From contig NZ_CP039253.1 of assembly GCF_004795915.1 (NCBI RefSeq), positions 3,355,001 to 3,419,000 of the forward strand: 64,000 bases of DNA, written 5' to 3'. The position numbers and the translations under genes were made by a program. Every line of letters starts with the position of its first letter. The stretch's first letter is position 1. The notes under the pieces are model-generated. The model saw nothing but the letters and a program-made list of their open reading frames with translations, did not search any database and had not been told where the DNA came from. The stretch comes from Rhodococcus sp. PAMC28707. GTDB taxonomy: Bacteria; Actinomycetota; Actinomycetes; Mycobacteriales; Mycobacteriaceae. Below, one piece after another: positions 1 to 9,962 of this stretch.

Positions 1-2363
<2,363 letters not shown>

Positions 2364-2390
2364 AGAAGCTACGCGTCCACTGTGCAATAT

Positions 2391-2458
2391 CTGAAACAGC
2401 ACACGTTTCAGTGTTACAAAATTGAATGAACCAACACTATTCACCACTGTGTGAATAG
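2391..2458 (+). other. 23S-5S spacer with two inverted repeats
   Basis: Two hairpins lie in the spacer between 23S and 5S rRNA. The first pairs CTGAAAC (2391-2397) with GTTTCAG (2405-2411). The second pairs CTATTCAC (2438-2445) with GTGAATAG (2451-2458). Such stems in rRNA spacers are usually RNase processing or antitermination structures; that role is inferred. There is no tRNA gene in this spacer. Confidence 0.45.
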
Positions 2459-2491
2459 TCCGTTGTGTTCCGTGTGTAACTGTTTCATAGA

Positions 2492-2609
2492 GTTACGGCG
2501 GCCATAGCGGAGGGGAAACGCCCGGTCCCATTCCGAACCCGGAAGCTAAGCCCTCCAGCGCCGATGGTACTGCACTCGACAGGGTGTGGGAGAGTAGGTC
2601 ACCGCCGAA
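2492..2609 (+). rRNA. rrf: 5S ribosomal RNA
   Basis: The sequence starting GTTACGGCGGCCATAGCG and ending near TCACCGCCGAAC has the length (about 118 bases), the pairing ends (GGCGG with CCGCC) and the internal CCGAACCCGGAAGCTAAG loop of bacterial 5S rRNA. It follows the 23S gene on the same strand, as the last gene of the ribosomal RNA operon. Ends are approximate by a few bases. Confidence 0.95.
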
Positions 2610-2623
2610 CACCTTTTCCAGTG

Positions 2624-2656
2624 AAGCCCCCAACCTGTTGGTTGGGGGCTTTGCTG
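2624..2656 (+). terminator. rrn operon terminator
   Basis: AGCCCCCAACC (2625-2635) pairs with GGTTGGGGGCT (2640-2650) around a four-base loop and is followed by a short T-containing stretch. It lies 15 bases after the 5S rRNA and is a convincing intrinsic terminator for the ribosomal RNA operon. Confidence 0.88.
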
Positions 2657-2752
2657 CGTTTCATGTCTTTTTTGTGTGGGTGACGGCACTGCTTCGATGG
2701 CGCACTGATGCTATCTGATCGTATGAGTGGACCATTCAAGCGATCAGCGGGC

Positions 2753-3058
2753 CTATTTCTTGCCGGGAGATGCGGATGACCCGACTAAATCGTCGTAGCG
2801 ACCTGCGCTCGACTCGATGAACTCCCGTACGAACCAGCATGCCGGGATTACGGAGAACCCTCCTGCGCGACTGTCTTCGAGGACATGTTCTGTCAATATC
2901 GCCGCGAGCCCGTGACCGCGATATTCGGGGAGTGTCACGGTGTGGTTGAACGTTCGTACTCCGTCCGCCTCTAGGTAGTCGGAGAATCCGGCGAGTGATT
3001 TGTCGAGACAAATCTCGAATCGGTGCTGCTCTGGTAGGTGTTCGATGCGGTGTTCCAT
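2753..3058 (-). CDS. small GNAT-type N-acetyltransferase (YjdJ-like)
   Basis: The product is 101 residues if translation starts at the ATG whose complement is 3056-3058. The reading frame stays open further upstream, but that extension is unlike the family. The stretch HTVTLPEYRGHGLAAILTEH matches the acetyl-CoA binding motif A of GCN5-related acetyltransferases (the R/Q-x-x-G-x-G/A loop reads YRGHGLA). The whole protein has the length and layout of the short YjdJ/At2g-type GNAT group, which has a compact fold and often acts on small molecules or protein termini. The substrate cannot be read from sequence. It is transcribed away from the gene at 3193 and stands alone. The GNAT assignment is firm; the subgroup is a guess. 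Confidence 0.72.
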   Translation of the reverse strand: MEHRIEHLPEQHRFEICLDKSLAGFSDYLEADGVRTFNHTVTLPEYRGHGLAAILTEHVLEDSRAGGFSVIPACWFVREFIESSAGRYDDLVGSSASPGKK

Positions 3059-3192
3059 AGTGATCGATTGTGCACGGGTTCCTGTCGGGGTGGTTGGGCG
3101 ACTAGGCTGAGGTGGACATACGAGTCGTGCGCGCCACCCGTCGTAGGCACTTCTCATCATCTGCACGGGTAAGCAGACCAGAGGTGGCATAG

Positions 3193-3966
3193 GTGGAAGA
3201 TGTATCGGAGCAGGGAATCAGGGCCTTCATCGGCGCTGTTGTATTGCGCGGCGGTCGGGCCGAACGGCTGACGACGTCGCGGCGTAACCCAGTTCAGGTC
3301 TGGGGTGTAGACGGTTCGAGCTGCGTGGTTCGGGTGCGGTCCAAGGCCGTAGGCGACTGGAAAGCTCGTCGCCAGGACGAGTCTTTGGCAAGTGACGACA
3401 CCGGATCGTCTTACTGGGTGTTCGTCGATCTGGGTGCTTCCGAGCCGTCGTTCTTCATGGTGTCTTCCGAGGAGATGGCGGCCGATATTCGCGGCGAAGT
3501 GGACCTCTGGGTACAGGATTCGCCGCTTCGCACTCGAACTGGTCACCACGCTATCGCGGTGGGACGCGTCCAACACGGACGTAACAAGTGGTCGCTGTTG
3601 GGTCTCCATGCGGCTGCCGATCCGAAGCTCGAAGAGGAAGCGCGCGCTGCCGCCGTTCACCGGGCCAAGCCGGCCGTGCGTCGTGGCCCGTCGAAGAAAG
3701 CTGTTCCGGCTGAGGAAGAGATCCCAGACCTGCGGGTCCGGGTCGTCGCCGATTTCGACGGCTACCGTCTCAGCGCCCGATTCGACCCGTCGAACAAGCG
3801 TCTCGAGATCGTGCAGGGACCGATGGAGGGTCGACGGTTCGACGACCCTACGCAAGCTGCCAGCGCTGTAGCCACACATATCAGCGGTGATATCGAGGTC
3901 AGGGATGGCTGGAAATTCTGGGAATTGGATACTCCGGAGCGGCTTCCGCTAGGGACTCTGCAGTAA
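3193..3966 (+). CDS. unknown protein with nuclease-like N-terminal domain
   Basis: This 257-residue soluble protein starts at GTG. Residues about 15-120 have the pattern of a small PD-(D/E)XK-like fold: a strand with VQVWGVDGSS, a following strand with VVRVRSK where active members have Q/E-x-K, then WVFVDLG and FFMVSSEEM. The last two motifs are typical of uncharacterised nuclease-like proteins. The catalytic triad looks degenerate because the Q/E-V-K motif is replaced by R-S-K, so a non-enzymatic or altered role is possible. A basic linker (residues about 150-175) leads to a second domain (about 180-255). The gene is followed by a perfect palindrome and a colicin-immunity-like gene. The fold assignment is inference from motif spacing and has low certainty. 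Confidence 0.6.
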   Translation: MEDVSEQGIRAFIGAVVLRGGRAERLTTSRRNPVQVWGVDGSSCVVRVRSKAVGDWKARRQDESLASDDTGSSYWVFVDLGASEPSFFMVSSEEMAADIRGEVDLWVQDSPLRTRTGHHAIAVGRVQHGRNKWSLLGLHAAADPKLEEEARAAAVHRAKPAVRRGPSKKAVPAEEEIPDLRVRVVADFDGYRLSARFDPSNKRLEIVQGPMEGRRFDDPTQAASAVATHISGDIEVRDGWKFWELDTPERLPLGTLQ

Positions 3967-3991
3967 CGTACGCGAATCCGCTGGTCTGGTT

Positions 3992-4009
3992 GTTGTGATC
4001 GCTCACAAC
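3992..4009. promoter_or_regulatory. perfect 18-bp palindrome, possible operator
   Basis: GTTGTGA and TCACAAC flank the four bases TCGC, giving a perfect 7-4-7 inverted repeat between the gene ending at 3966 and the gene starting at 4209. No T-run follows, so it is a weak candidate as a terminator. The half sites resemble a CRP half site, but the spacing is four instead of six. A repressor operator for the downstream gene is the simplest reading. Confidence 0.4.
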
Positions 4010-4208
4010 GATCTCAATAACCGGCATCGGGTCGTGTTTAGGTCGTTATCGTTGGGCGCAGGTCAGGTTTTAGCATTCGAATCTCGACACCCCCCCCACT
4101 GATGCGATCTTTCTGATGGCGGAGCTTCGTCAGCACTGTCGCCGGTCCGGCCCGGCAATATTTGTGGCGACAGTGGCGGGTTGTCGACCCGCAGGAGAGG
4201 TCAGTCCA

Positions 4209-4517
4209 GTGGAGCAGTCGTCCCTTCACGCATCACGTTTCGTGATTCTGGTAGCGCAGTTCGTCGACCATCGGATCACGGCCGACTACTTCTCTTCGCA
4301 ATTCCGGAGCCTGGAGCGATCGGATGCCGACCACCTCGATCGGGATATAGCGACCGTTGTGGGCAAGCTGTCGGTGGACGTGGGGGCATATCGCGGAGAC
4401 GTCAATCTTCTCGGTGTCGACTACATCGATGCAAACCAGCTGTGGCGAGCATCGGCGGAAGCGTTTCGTGACCTCTTGACATTGCAGTCGGAGCTGCTCG
4501 GACGCCAAGCCGGCTGA
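4209..4517 (+). CDS. colicin-immunity-like small protein
   Basis: The start is taken at the GTG at 4209 because GGAGAGG lies 9-10 bases upstream; the open frame extends further but without a ribosome site. The 102-residue helical protein has the pattern of the colicin-immunity / barstar-like helical family: an N-terminal helix with FVILVAQFVDHRI, an F-x-x-x-F repeat (YFSSQFRSLE), a central V-G-K-L-S-V-D-V-D-x-Y-like segment and a C-terminal L-W-R-A-S-A-E-A-F helix. Members of this family are often orphan immunity proteins in actinobacteria. No toxin gene is adjacent, so a protective role against an external or lost effector is inferred only. It is convergent with the HTH gene. Confidence 0.55.
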   Translation: MEQSSLHASRFVILVAQFVDHRITADYFSSQFRSLERSDADHLDRDIATVVGKLSVDVGAYRGDVNLLGVDYIDANQLWRASAEAFRDLLTLQSELLGRQAG

Positions 4518-4524
4518 CACGCCG

Positions 4525-4890
4525 CTAGGGTGTGAACTTCTCCCGATGCCGGATGAGGTCTTCCAGGCGAAAGCGTCGGTGGGTTCCACGCATCTCGATG
4601 GTCAGCGACCCTGCGTCTGCGAGTTTGCGAACATATGTGTCGGATACTCCGAGAAGGTCTGCCGCCTGTGACGTGGTGAGCAGCTCGCTGACCGGTCCGA
4701 TCGTCACAGCGGTCCCTGACGCGAGTTGACGGAGTAGTTCCATCACTGCACGCCGACCGGACTCGTCGATATCGAGGTCGACTCCGTCCAATGCCAGGTG
4801 CGGAGTTCGTCCGTCCGCATCGGAAATCGACGAAATGACTCGACGCGCGTCCTGAGACGAGAGCGCCGCTGCGATGTACCGGTGGTCCAT
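4525..4890 (-). CDS. excisionase-type HTH protein, orphan antitoxin-like
   Basis: The 121-residue product ends in a MerR/excisionase-type winged helix-turn-helix: LLTTSQAADLLGVSDTYVRK (about residues 70-89) followed by a short wing with the GTHRRFRLEDL motif. The N-terminal 65 residues are an acidic, helical region. Proteins with this exact architecture in actinobacteria are usually the antitoxin of a PIN-domain ribonuclease encoded directly downstream. Here the downstream neighbour is instead a convergent immunity-like gene, so the antitoxin appears to be orphaned, or it acts as a stand-alone regulator. It is divergent from azoR with 58 bases between the two starts and could regulate it. Confidence 0.75.
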   Translation of the reverse strand: MDHRYIAAALSSQDARRVISSISDADGRTPHLALDGVDLDIDESGRRAVMELLRQLASGTAVTIGPVSELLTTSQAADLLGVSDTYVRKLADAGSLTIEMRGTHRRFRLEDLIRHREKFTP

Positions 4891-4948
4891 CTCTGAACCC
4901 TACTGCGGCATATTCTGTTCGGTACCCCCACGATCCCAGGAGTGCTCC

Positions 4949-5590
4949 ATGCCGCAGTTGCTGCATCTCGATTCGTCCGCCGACTTGGATAACTCCGTTT
5001 CACGCGTGGTCACGGCACATTTTTCGGATGTGTGGCATGAGCAGAGTCCGGACCACTCGGTGATCCATCGCGATTTGCACCGAGATCCGTTGCCGCATCT
5101 TCCGACGTCGGCTATGCATTGGGCCCCACATCTGCGGACGCCGGACGAGGTTGTAGGGCCCGACGCCGCGGCACTGCAGAAGACTTTGATCGATGAGGTG
5201 GTCTCGGCTGACGTCGTGGTGATCGGTGCTCCGATGTACAACTGGTCGGTTCCGTCGACGCTGAAAGCATGGATCGACTATGTCCACGTGCCCGGTATCA
5301 CCGTTCCGTTCGACGGCCCAACTCGTCCGCTCGAAGGCAAGCCGGTGGTAGTGGTGTCGAGTCGTGGCAACGAGTACGGGGCGGGAACGTCTGGCTTCGG
5401 TACCGATCACGCCGTTCCGCTGCTACAACAGGTTCTCGGTGCCGCGCTCGGAATGGATCTGTTCGTTGTCGTCGTCGATCTGACGTTGGCGACGCGTGTG
5501 CCCGCGATGGCACCCCTGGTTCCTCGGTCCAGAGACAGCCTGGACGCCGCATGGGTTGCGGTCGCGGATCTTGCGGCACGGCTGGGCTGA
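4949..5590 (+). CDS. azoR: FMN-dependent NADH azoreductase
   Basis: The start is the ATG that begins MPQLLHLDSSADL. The 213-residue product has the flavodoxin-like fold of the AzoR/AcpD family: an N-terminal LHLDSS phosphate-binding strand (residues 4-9), the PMYNWSVPSTLKAWIDYV motif that binds FMN (about 95-112), and the VSSRGNEYG segment that contacts the flavin. The length matches the family (about 200-215). AzoR enzymes reduce azo compounds and quinones in two-electron steps using NAD(P)H and protect against electrophile stress. The gene stands alone, divergent from the HTH gene at 4525-4890, which is a candidate regulator by position. Confidence 0.88.
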   Translation: MPQLLHLDSSADLDNSVSRVVTAHFSDVWHEQSPDHSVIHRDLHRDPLPHLPTSAMHWAPHLRTPDEVVGPDAAALQKTLIDEVVSADVVVIGAPMYNWSVPSTLKAWIDYVHVPGITVPFDGPTRPLEGKPVVVVSSRGNEYGAGTSGFGTDHAVPLLQQVLGAALGMDLFVVVVDLTLATRVPAMAPLVPRSRDSLDAAWVAVADLAARLG

Positions 5591-5592
5591 GG

Positions 5593-6318
5593 TCAGCGGC
5601 CGGGGCTGCCGATCAATACCTCCATCAGTTCGGCTTCCAGTGCGGCGAAGTGCGGTGTCGTGACGACGTCGAGTTTTCGTGGCCTCGGCAGCGATACCGT
5701 CACTTGCCGTCGGACATGTGCCGGCTTATCGGACAGGACGATCACCCGATCCGAGAGATAGACAGCTTCCCGAATGTCGTGGGTGATCATCAGCACGGTC
5801 CATCGATAGTCGAGCCAGACGTCCTGCAGCCACGCTTGCATTCCGGTGCGGGTCAGTGAATCGAGGGCTCCGAACGGTTCGTCGAGAAGTAGTACCTCGC
5901 GTTCTTGAATCACCGTGCGAAGCATCGCTGCTCGCTGCCGCATGCCACCGGATAATTCGGAAGGCCTCGCCTTTTCGTATCCCTCGAGTCCGAAGGCTGG
6001 AAAGAGTTTCTGCGCCTGGATCCGCGCTTGCTTCTTGCTCATCCCGCGAACCTCGAGGCCGAGTGTCGTGTTGTCGAGCACGGTGCGCCACGGAAACAGC
6101 AGGTCCTTCTGTGGCATATAAGCGCACGGGGGTGCCTCGACGATTCCGCTGTCAGGGGTGTCGAGACCAGCAATCATATTGAAAACTGTGCTCTTGCCCG
6201 AGCCGCTCGGACCGATGACGGAAACGAACTCTCCGGGTTCGACGTCGAAGCTGACTCCGTCGAGAATTGTCCGGTCGCCGTAGGACTTCGTGAGTCCGGA
6301 CAGATGCACGGCCGTCAT
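5593..6318 (-). CDS. thiZ: ABC importer ATPase, thiamine precursor (ThiZ-like)
   Basis: The 241-residue ABC ATPase has Walker A GPSGSGKST (36-44), a Q-loop at MPQKDLLFPW (about 68-77), signature LSGGMRQR (122-129), Walker B VLLLDEPFGALD (142-153) and the switch His at 180. This is the nitrate/taurine/NMT1-type subfamily that partners with NMT1-like binding proteins. It is the last gene of a four-gene operon under a TPP riboswitch. Its ATG overlaps the stop of the permease gene (ATGA). It drives ATP-dependent uptake of a pyrimidine precursor of thiamine, most likely formyl-aminopyrimidine or HMP; the substrate is inferred from riboswitch and tenA linkage. Confidence 0.9.
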   Translation of the reverse strand: MTAVHLSGLTKSYGDRTILDGVSFDVEPGEFVSVIGPSGSGKSTVFNMIAGLDTPDSGIVEAPPCAYMPQKDLLFPWRTVLDNTTLGLEVRGMSKKQARIQAQKLFPAFGLEGYEKARPSELSGGMRQRAAMLRTVIQEREVLLLDEPFGALDSLTRTGMQAWLQDVWLDYRWTVLMITHDIREAVYLSDRVIVLSDKPAHVRRQVTVSLPRPRKLDVVTTPHFAALEAELMEVLIGSPGR

Positions 6319-7148
6319 CGCGGCCGACTGTCCTGCGCCCATGGGGCGACGACGCGTTCGACGGCGTAGGTCAGCAGGAAGAGCGTCACACTGATGACGG
6401 CGGTGACGAGCACCGCCGCCAGGACGAGGTCGGTGCGGAACGAGTTCTTCTGCTGGCTCATGTATATCCCGAGTCCGGCGCTGGCTCCTGCGTATTCGGC
6501 GAAGATGGCACCCACGACGGCGTACGTGATTCCGATACGAAGCGAGGTGAAGAAGCGGGGCATCGCAGAGGGCAGACGAATATATCGAAACTGCTGCCAG
6601 CGGGTTGCGCCCATGCTCGCCAGGAGTGCGCGCGCATCTCGATCGGCTGCCGCGAATCCTTCGATGAGGCCGATGGCCATGGGAAAGAACGTGGCGAGCG
6701 CGATCACGAGAATCTTGGGAAGTAGTCCGAAGCCGAACCAGATGATCAGTAGTGGGGCAATTGCGATGATCGGAAGCGTCTGTGAGATCACGAACAGCGG
6801 CACCACTGCTCGTCGGAGCCATGGTGAGAAGTCGACTGCGACGGCAAGTATCCAGGCAACTACCAGGGATACTGCAAATCCGAGAATGGTGACCTGCAGA
6901 GTTGCTGCTGCGTTTTCGGCGATTGCGTCGCGCTGCGCCCAACCCTGAGCCACGATTCTCGACGGCGAGGGGAGTACCTGTGGTCGGATCCCGCTGAGCT
7001 GGACGTAGACCTGCCATCCGATAACGAGCACCACGACGATGGTGACCGATGGCATGGCCCAACGGATTGCAGCCCCGATTCGCGGTCTACGCTTCGCCGG
7101 CCGTTCGACAGCGCCGAACGCCGCGCTACTGAGCGCCGAGGAAGTCAT
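6315..7148 (-). CDS. thiX: ABC importer permease, thiamine precursor (ThiX-like)
   Basis: The 277-residue membrane protein is chosen to start at the ATG beginning MTSSALSSAAF, which overlaps the end of the binding-protein gene by 23 bases; the longer upstream frame is antisense-like noise. About six hydrophobic segments are visible, starting with VTIVVVLVIGWQVYV. The EAA loop reads LLASMGATRWQQFRYIRLPS, with the conserved G-A and the L-P that contact the ATPase. This is a BPD_transp_1 permease of the SsuC/ThiX type. It forms the transmembrane channel of the riboswitch-controlled thiamine-precursor importer together with the neighbouring ATPase and lipoprotein. Confidence 0.9.
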   Translation of the reverse strand: MTSSALSSAAFGAVERPAKRRPRIGAAIRWAMPSVTIVVVLVIGWQVYVQLSGIRPQVLPSPSRIVAQGWAQRDAIAENAAATLQVTILGFAVSLVVAWILAVAVDFSPWLRRAVVPLFVISQTLPIIAIAPLLIIWFGFGLLPKILVIALATFFPMAIGLIEGFAAADRDARALLASMGATRWQQFRYIRLPSAMPRFFTSLRIGITYAVVGAIFAEYAGASAGLGIYMSQQKNSFRTDLVLAAVLVTAVISVTLFLLTYAVERVVAPWAQDSRPR

Positions 7149-8139
7149 CGGTGAAGTAGGTGGACCAGTCGGGCTCGGTGTCGACGGCGGTGCCGCCTTG
7201 ATCGACCAGGACACCGTTCTCGTACAGGAATCTCGAATATTCGGTCCATTTGTCGAGGTTCTGTCGCCCGACTGCCCCCGACTCGTCCAGCATGTAGCGG
7301 TCGGCGAGCATCTGCTGGCTTTCGAAGACCAATTGCTCGTCCGTGAAGGCCCCTGGATTCGCATCGATGATGTCCTGCGCGGCGCGGACCGGATCGTCTG
7401 CCGCGAGTTGGTAGCCGCGTTGAAGCGCCTGGACGAATTTCTTGGCCTCGTCGGGATGGCTTGCCAGCCAGTTCTCGTTACCGTTGACTGTGAGGGCATA
7501 GGCGTCGGGGAAGCCGTAGTCGGTGTAGTCGAAGTATTTCATCGGAGTACCGCTGTGCTCGGCCTCGATACCCTCCCACGCCAGGTAGGACACGGTGAAG
7601 TCCGCTGTGCCCGAATACACGGCCTCGTAGGCCGATGTTCCGAGCACGACGGTGTCGTACTCACCTGCGCCGCCGTCGTTTTGAATGACTTGGCGTAGTC
7701 CGGCCTTCTCTCCGGTATCACCGAAGCCTGCGTAGACTTTGCCGTCCAGGGCTTTCGGGCTCGGTATGTCTTCGCGGTCGGCTTTCACGCCGATTCCGGT
7801 GGCCCAGTGTTGCAGCGGCGCCAGTACCGAAATGATTTGAGCTCCTGCTGTTTTCGCGAATGTAGTCGAACTCTGCGTGCTGATGCCGAACTCGGCGTTG
7901 CCCGCGTCGACCAGCGTGTCCGGGGATGTGCTGTTGTAAGGCAGTATTTCGACGTCGAGTCCGGCGTCGGCGAAGTACCCCTCCTGTATAGCAACGTACA
8001 GCCCGGTGTGGTTGGTGTTAGGCGTCCAGTCGAGCGCGAAGCGGATGGTGTCGGAGTCAGTGGATTGTGCACACGAAGTCAGTGAAGTAATGGTGGCGAC
8101 GGCAACTGCGATGGCGCCGATCCTTCGGAAGAGTGTCAC
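7126..8139 (-). CDS. thiY: NMT1-like substrate-binding lipoprotein (ThiY-like)
   Basis: The 337-residue binding protein starts at a GTG that overlaps the tenA stop (GTGA). It has a signal peptide with a lipobox ending in SLTSC, so the mature protein is a membrane-anchored lipoprotein. The mature N-terminus IRFALDWTPNTNHTGLYVA is the hallmark of the NMT1/THI5-like family that binds pyrimidine precursors of thiamine. The segment EYAFD-equivalent and YxxWEG residues (YLAWEGIEAE) fit the ligand pocket of ThiY. Linkage to tenA and a TPP riboswitch supports uptake of formyl-aminopyrimidine or HMP. The eukaryotic THI5 CCCFC motif is absent, as expected for a transport protein. Confidence 0.9.
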   Translation of the reverse strand: MTLFRRIGAIAVAVATITSLTSCAQSTDSDTIRFALDWTPNTNHTGLYVAIQEGYFADAGLDVEILPYNSTSPDTLVDAGNAEFGISTQSSTTFAKTAGAQIISVLAPLQHWATGIGVKADREDIPSPKALDGKVYAGFGDTGEKAGLRQVIQNDGGAGEYDTVVLGTSAYEAVYSGTADFTVSYLAWEGIEAEHSGTPMKYFDYTDYGFPDAYALTVNGNENWLASHPDEAKKFVQALQRGYQLAADDPVRAAQDIIDANPGAFTDEQLVFESQQMLADRYMLDESGAVGRQNLDKWTEYSRFLYENGVLVDQGGTAVDTEPDWSTYFTDDFLGAQ

Positions 8140-8876
8140 AGTGCTACCTCCAACGCAGCAATCCCGGAAGAGGGAAGTGGCCACGGTGTCGGGTGAAGTG
8201 CACTGTCCCAGAACATCGATTCGTACCGCGTCGCGATGACGAACGAGTCGATCATGGCACTTCGTTGAGCATCGGTAGCGAGCCGAGCGGCGTCGTCCAC
8301 CAGTAGGCGCGCGCAATCGACGGCATCACGGAACTCATCGGAGTTGTACGCCGAAACCCATTGTGCGTAGGGATGATTCGGATCATGGTGGAGAACCCGT
8401 TTGGCCGATGTCGAAAGGCGAACGGCCACGTCGGCATAGATCCAGAAGCATGGCAGGATCGCCGCCGCCGCAACGGGATAAGGCTCGGTGGCGGCGGTTG
8501 CTACCAAGTACGAGACGTACCCGAGGCAGGTGGGTGAATGCGTGGCCTGCGCGTTCGCCGTGGGGAGCGCGTCACCGGAGAGCAGTGACTCGTGAAGCGT
8601 TGCCTCCTCGACTGCGCTCGCCGCGGAGGTGGCCCAAAAGGCGGCAGTCGCCGTGTCCGGCGCTTTCGATGCCAGAATGGCCAGCGCCTTCGCGTATCCC
8701 GCCAGATACAGCCGATCCTGTTCGAGATACGTCCGGAACGCGTCGAGCGGTAGCTTGCCCTCGCCCAGCAGCGTCAGAAATTCGAGTTGGTCGATCGAGT
8801 GACGCAACGAAGTCGTTGCGGTCCACATCAGATCCGTGTGACGGACAGAGTCCATCGAGTTTACAGGCGCAGTCAT
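8136..8876 (-). CDS. tenA: TenA family thiaminase II / aminopyrimidine aminohydrolase
   Basis: The 246-residue protein is a TenA/thiaminase II family member. The helical fold is marked by YLEQDRLYLAGYAKALA (about residues 50-66) and by LPCFWIYADVA (about 140-150), whose Cys is in the position of the catalytic nucleophile of TenA_C-type enzymes. This enzyme hydrolyses aminopyrimidine products of thiamine breakdown to HMP for salvage. It is the first gene of the operon, directly behind the TPP aptamer, and overlaps the binding-protein gene by 4 bases. Together these four genes import and convert degraded thiamine. TenA can also act as a regulator in Bacillus, which I would not assume here. Confidence 0.92.
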   Translation of the reverse strand: MTAPVNSMDSVRHTDLMWTATTSLRHSIDQLEFLTLLGEGKLPLDAFRTYLEQDRLYLAGYAKALAILASKAPDTATAAFWATSAASAVEEATLHESLLSGDALPTANAQATHSPTCLGYVSYLVATAATEPYPVAAAAILPCFWIYADVAVRLSTSAKRVLHHDPNHPYAQWVSAYNSDEFRDAVDCARLLVDDAARLATDAQRSAMIDSFVIATRYESMFWDSALHPTPWPLPSSGIAALEVAL

Positions 8877-8884
8877 CGCCTTGA

Positions 8885-8968
8885 CATCCCTTCGTCAGCA
8901 TTACCTGCATCAGGTTCGACGGGTGTGATCTCAGCATCCGCATGTACGGACGCACCCCGTGTCAGAAC
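8885..8968 (-). promoter_or_regulatory. TPP riboswitch (THI element)
   Basis: Read on the minus strand, the sequence contains the conserved TPP aptamer blocks in order: ACGGGGTGCG, GCTGAGATCACACCCG, GAACCTGATGCAGGTAATGC and the closing GAAGGGA. These form the P1-P5 core that binds thiamine pyrophosphate. The 3' end of the aptamer lies only about 8-10 bases before the tenA start codon, so there is no room for a separate terminator hairpin. Control is therefore most likely at translation initiation, by hiding the ribosome site when TPP is bound. It controls tenA-thiY-thiX-thiZ. Confidence 0.93.
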
Positions 8969-9220
8969 ATCGCCGACCCTAGCACCCTTGGCCGGTGACG
9001 CAGTGTGAGCGGGCCGTAGACCTCTCCGCGCGCAACCGTGTCGACTACGACCGAACGGTGAGGTGGTGGCGCAGAATCGGTTGCTCTGTAGCTCGACTTC
9101 CCGAACGTGACCGGATCCTCGATGCCAGGTGGTGGCCCGCAGCATTTCGTTTACCCAGGATTCATACCCGGTATCTGATGTGAGGTCGCGCGCCGGCGAA
9201 ACGCTCGTTGGAAATTGCGT

Positions 9221-9874
9221 CTACTTCAGCTCGAATACCTTGTCCGACACCGTGAAACCATGGCCGACCTGATCCAGGCAGGTGACCCCGGACGACTCCT
9301 CGACTCGGCATTCGAGCCCATTGGAACGTCCACTTCCGGGTATGGCGAGGGTGAGCCCGTACGGCAGTTGTTTCGCAGGCCCGTCGAACCGATGAAAGCG
9401 CGGATCGCCCGAGCTGAGAAACCTGGCTGGGGATCCGGCAGTGATCTCGACGGTGTTGGGAGCCACCGAGGACTCTGGAGCACCACTTCCCGCCACCCGC
9501 GGCACCGAGCGAGGAAACTCGCCATGACACCCAGCGATCGAGGTCTCGGTGACGACGATCGCGCATTCGAACTTGCCACTCGGGCTGGTGAAGTAGAAGA
9601 ACCCGGCAGTGCTCTCGTACTGGGACGGGTCGGCGGTCGGCGGGGGACTGCTCGTTGTCGATTTGGCGGGGGTCGTCGACGCGGTTGTGGTTGGGGCAGC
9701 CGAGGTCATCGGCGACGGGGGAGTAGCGGGCGTCGTGCGGACCACCGACGGTGGGTCGGTGTCGACCGTGGCAAGCGGCGCCGTCGCGCTGCCGTCGACA
9801 TCGGACCCGCATCCGGCAAGAACCAGGAAGGACGCGGCAGCAACGGCTGCGCCGTATGCGCGTAGTCGGTTCAT
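9221..9874 (-). CDS. secreted lipoprotein of unknown function
   Basis: The 217-residue protein begins with a signal peptide and lipobox (SFLVLAGC, Cys at 22), so it is probably anchored to the outer face of the membrane. A Thr/Pro/Ser-rich linker (about residues 28-85) leads to a compact domain (about 90-217) with four cysteines (ECAI, GCHGEF, LECRVE, VTCLD) that could form two disulphides. The pattern FFYFTSPSGKFECAI... is common in mycobacterial and rhodococcal secreted proteins of unknown role. It is divergent from the carboxylesterase gene. No function is proposed. Confidence 0.75.
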   Translation of the reverse strand: MNRLRAYGAAVAAASFLVLAGCGSDVDGSATAPLATVDTDPPSVVRTTPATPPSPMTSAAPTTTASTTPAKSTTSSPPPTADPSQYESTAGFFYFTSPSGKFECAIVVTETSIAGCHGEFPRSVPRVAGSGAPESSVAPNTVEITAGSPARFLSSGDPRFHRFDGPAKQLPYGLTLAIPGSGRSNGLECRVEESSGVTCLDQVGHGFTVSDKVFELK

Positions 9875-9962
9875 CTCGCCAGCTTAAAGCGGACGGATCG
9901 ATCTCAGGAATTGGTACCTTGACCAGGATCGGATGGGTATACGTCGGATACGGAGGAATGCC

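Noticed and set aside
3992..4009. CRP binding site
   Set aside because: The half sites fit, but the spacer is four bases and CRP needs six, so it was kept only as an unknown palindrome.
4209..4890. A complete toxin-antitoxin pair
   Set aside because: The HTH gene looks like an antitoxin, but the neighbour is immunity-like and convergent, and no toxin domain could be recognised.
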